From NCBI GenBank assembly GCA_003993805.1, contig RSEF01000031.1:58422681-58486680 (forward strand): DNA of 64,000 nucleotides. The letters are read 5' to 3'. The translations under genes and the position numbers were made by a program. The notes beneath the pieces are model-generated. The model was not told where the DNA came from and did not search any database. It was given only the letters and a program-made list of their open reading frames with translations. The DNA is from Himantopus leucocephalus. Its lineage: Eukaryota > Chordata > Aves > Charadriiformes > Recurvirostridae. Position 1 is the stretch's first letter. Every line of letters begins with the position of its first letter. Below are positions 62,696-64,000 of the stretch, piece after piece.

Positions 62696-63536
62696 GATTA
62701 GACCTCATTTATTCCAAGGGCTAGATTCCTTCCTGTTTCTACAACCCATGGAGGAAATTAATTTACTGATATGAAACTCCTCCCAAAGCCAAAGGATCAT
62801 TTGACTTGAGGCAGGACCATGTTTTCATAGAGATGCTCAAAGTTACTACTATGATCAGTTTTGATCACACTTGTACAGACCTGCAGAATTAATGAGTCCG
62901 AACCTTTCTGCAGCTGAGTTTCCTCGCAGATGGCTCCTCCTCCTTGCCCTGCTACCTATTCCTTTTCAACTGTCCTTCCACAATCCCCAGCGCAGGATCA
63001 CTGACCACTACTTAATTATTTTTAACAGCGTTAGCTATGTCAAAGAAGAGCCCAGCAGCTAAGCCTGTCTGTCTCAAACTGCAGCTTTTTAGAGTCATTT
63101 ACGTCCTTAGTCCTGGCATGACAATGCAGAGAAATGCACCAGGTGGGATTATTAGCTTGGGCACTGCGCTGCTTCTCACTCACAATGTTTCTTAGCAGTT
63201 AAGGATTACAAGCGAGATGACTAGGTAAAATGGGACTGCAGATCATGCAAGACAGGATAATTAAAAGGGAAAAAAACCCAGCACACATGACAGTTCTCAA
63301 GGTACAATGAGAAACTGCAAAAATTTAAAAAAACAAACCAAACCGTTAGAAGGAGGGAAGGCGCTCAATCAGCTGTTCAAGCAGAGAAGAGCTAAAAAAT
63401 AATGCCTGTATGTGGGAAAGGCAGCAATGTTTGCCTTCCACAGTATTAATTAACACAGCTTTAGAGCAAACAGAAAACTCCCTGAGATTGTCAGATGTTT
63501 GCTGGTTGCTCGGGTGCTGGTTTGGGTTTTCATTAA

Positions 63537-63562
63537 CGCACACACATGCACACACACATGCA
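63537..63562. repeat. Interrupted CA microsatellite
   Basis: CA dinucleotides are interrupted by two ATG-containing units (cacacatg cacacacacatg). This is a short, probably polymorphic simple repeat. Confidence 0.85.
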
Positions 63563-64000
63563 GAGACTGCTTTTACCAGGCAAACAATCTAGGTAACCAA
63601 ATTCTGAATCTGGATGTTACAAGTCTCTAGACATAAATTTGTTCAGTTTTACAATTTTCACACTTAGTGAGGCTTTGAAAAGTAGAAATGTATGGACAGA
63701 CAGCATATTTGGTTAGCAGAACATTCCCTGTCTTACAGAATTTGTATGCATAATACCAATGACGCTATTTTAAATCAAATGAACCAATTCTTACAGATAC
63801 TGATAGGATTTTTATACATTCTCTACTCTCAAAAATGTAATTTATTTCTGCATCATCCAGTATAGCTAGCTGCAGCAGAACATCTTAAAAAAATGTTAAT
63901 TGCTTTCAACAATTATGTATTTCATTGTCCAAGCTAACAGACTGGTGTGGGATTCAGCACTGTGTACACCATATGTATATTCTTACCAATATAAGTAATT

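Larger units (their letters stand above)
58651..64000. other. Intergenic DNA to the window end, no gene recognised
   Basis: This is AT-rich sequence with scattered A and T runs. It contains a GGTT-rich simple repeat near 62088-62121, a 13-bp perfect tandem duplication at 62670-62695, a 17-bp imperfect tandem at 59402-59431 and an interrupted CA repeat at 63537-63562. The longest open frames (59172-59546 and 60970-61305, both +) have no recognisable domain or splice context. In human the next gene in this direction is INIP, and none of its exons is recognisable here. Confidence 0.6.

Noticed and set aside
56650..64000. Possible INIP exons (the neighbour upstream of SNX30 in human)
   Set aside because: I looked for the conserved INIP peptide in the translated frames and did not see it. 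The gene probably lies beyond the window, or only its non-coding parts are here.
1..64000. tRNA, rRNA, CRISPR array, bacterial operon or phage elements
   Set aside because: No regularly spaced repeats, cloverleaf-like internal promoter pairs or compact gene arrays were seen. The exon-intron structure and CR1 repeats identify vertebrate nuclear DNA.

Overview
This is vertebrate nuclear DNA, almost certainly from a bird. Short exons with GT-AG junctions are separated by kilobase introns, a GC-rich CpG-island promoter sits beside an assembly gap, and the recognisable interspersed repeats are CR1 LINEs. Two genes can be identified, and they converge tail to tail: the 3' end of a SLC46A2-like transporter gene on the + strand (positions 1-3.8 kb) and almost all of SNX30 (sorting nexin 30) on the - strand (about 4.6-56 kb). 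The same two genes are neighbours on human 9q32. Human chromosome 9 is largely orthologous to the avian Z chromosome, so a Z location is a reasonable inference that the sequence itself does not prove.

Layout. 1-1473 is SLC46A2 intron. 1474-1630 and 3113-3170 are its last two coding exons, encoding the last two membrane helices and the C-terminal tail, with a poly(A) signal at 3787. 3.8-4.6 kb is the gap between the converging genes. 4.6-9.84 kb is the probable long 3' UTR of SNX30. Its nine exons then run right to left: exon 9 at 9840-9899, exon 8 at 11426-11578, exon 7 at 16510-16596, exon 6 at 21928-22127, exon 5 at 22787-22982, exon 4 at 25344-25502, exon 3 at 29225-29335, exon 2 at 35601-35789, and the 3' part of exon 1 at 55780-55836. 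All junction phases agree and join into one open frame of about 403 residues. The missing N-terminus (about 33 residues expected) lies in the 336-base run of N at 55837-56172. The CpG-island promoter continues to about 56.65 kb. From 56.65 to 64 kb I see only 5' flank: one candidate regulatory block, one CR1 fragment, and no gene I can recognise.

SNX30 is a PX-BAR sorting nexin. Exons 2-4 encode the PX phosphoinositide-binding domain and exons 5-9 the BAR dimerisation and curvature domain. The two genes are unrelated in function; their adjacency is conserved synteny rather than a pathway.

The most striking unexplained structure is a 290-bp foldback in SNX30 intron 6 (20245-20534). It has two 119-nt arms that match at 115 positions with no indel, around a 52-nt loop. 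A second, pre-miRNA-sized hairpin lies in intron 7 (16122-16187). I found no tRNA, rRNA, CRISPR array or intact mobile-element gene, and no evidence of a novel multi-gene system.
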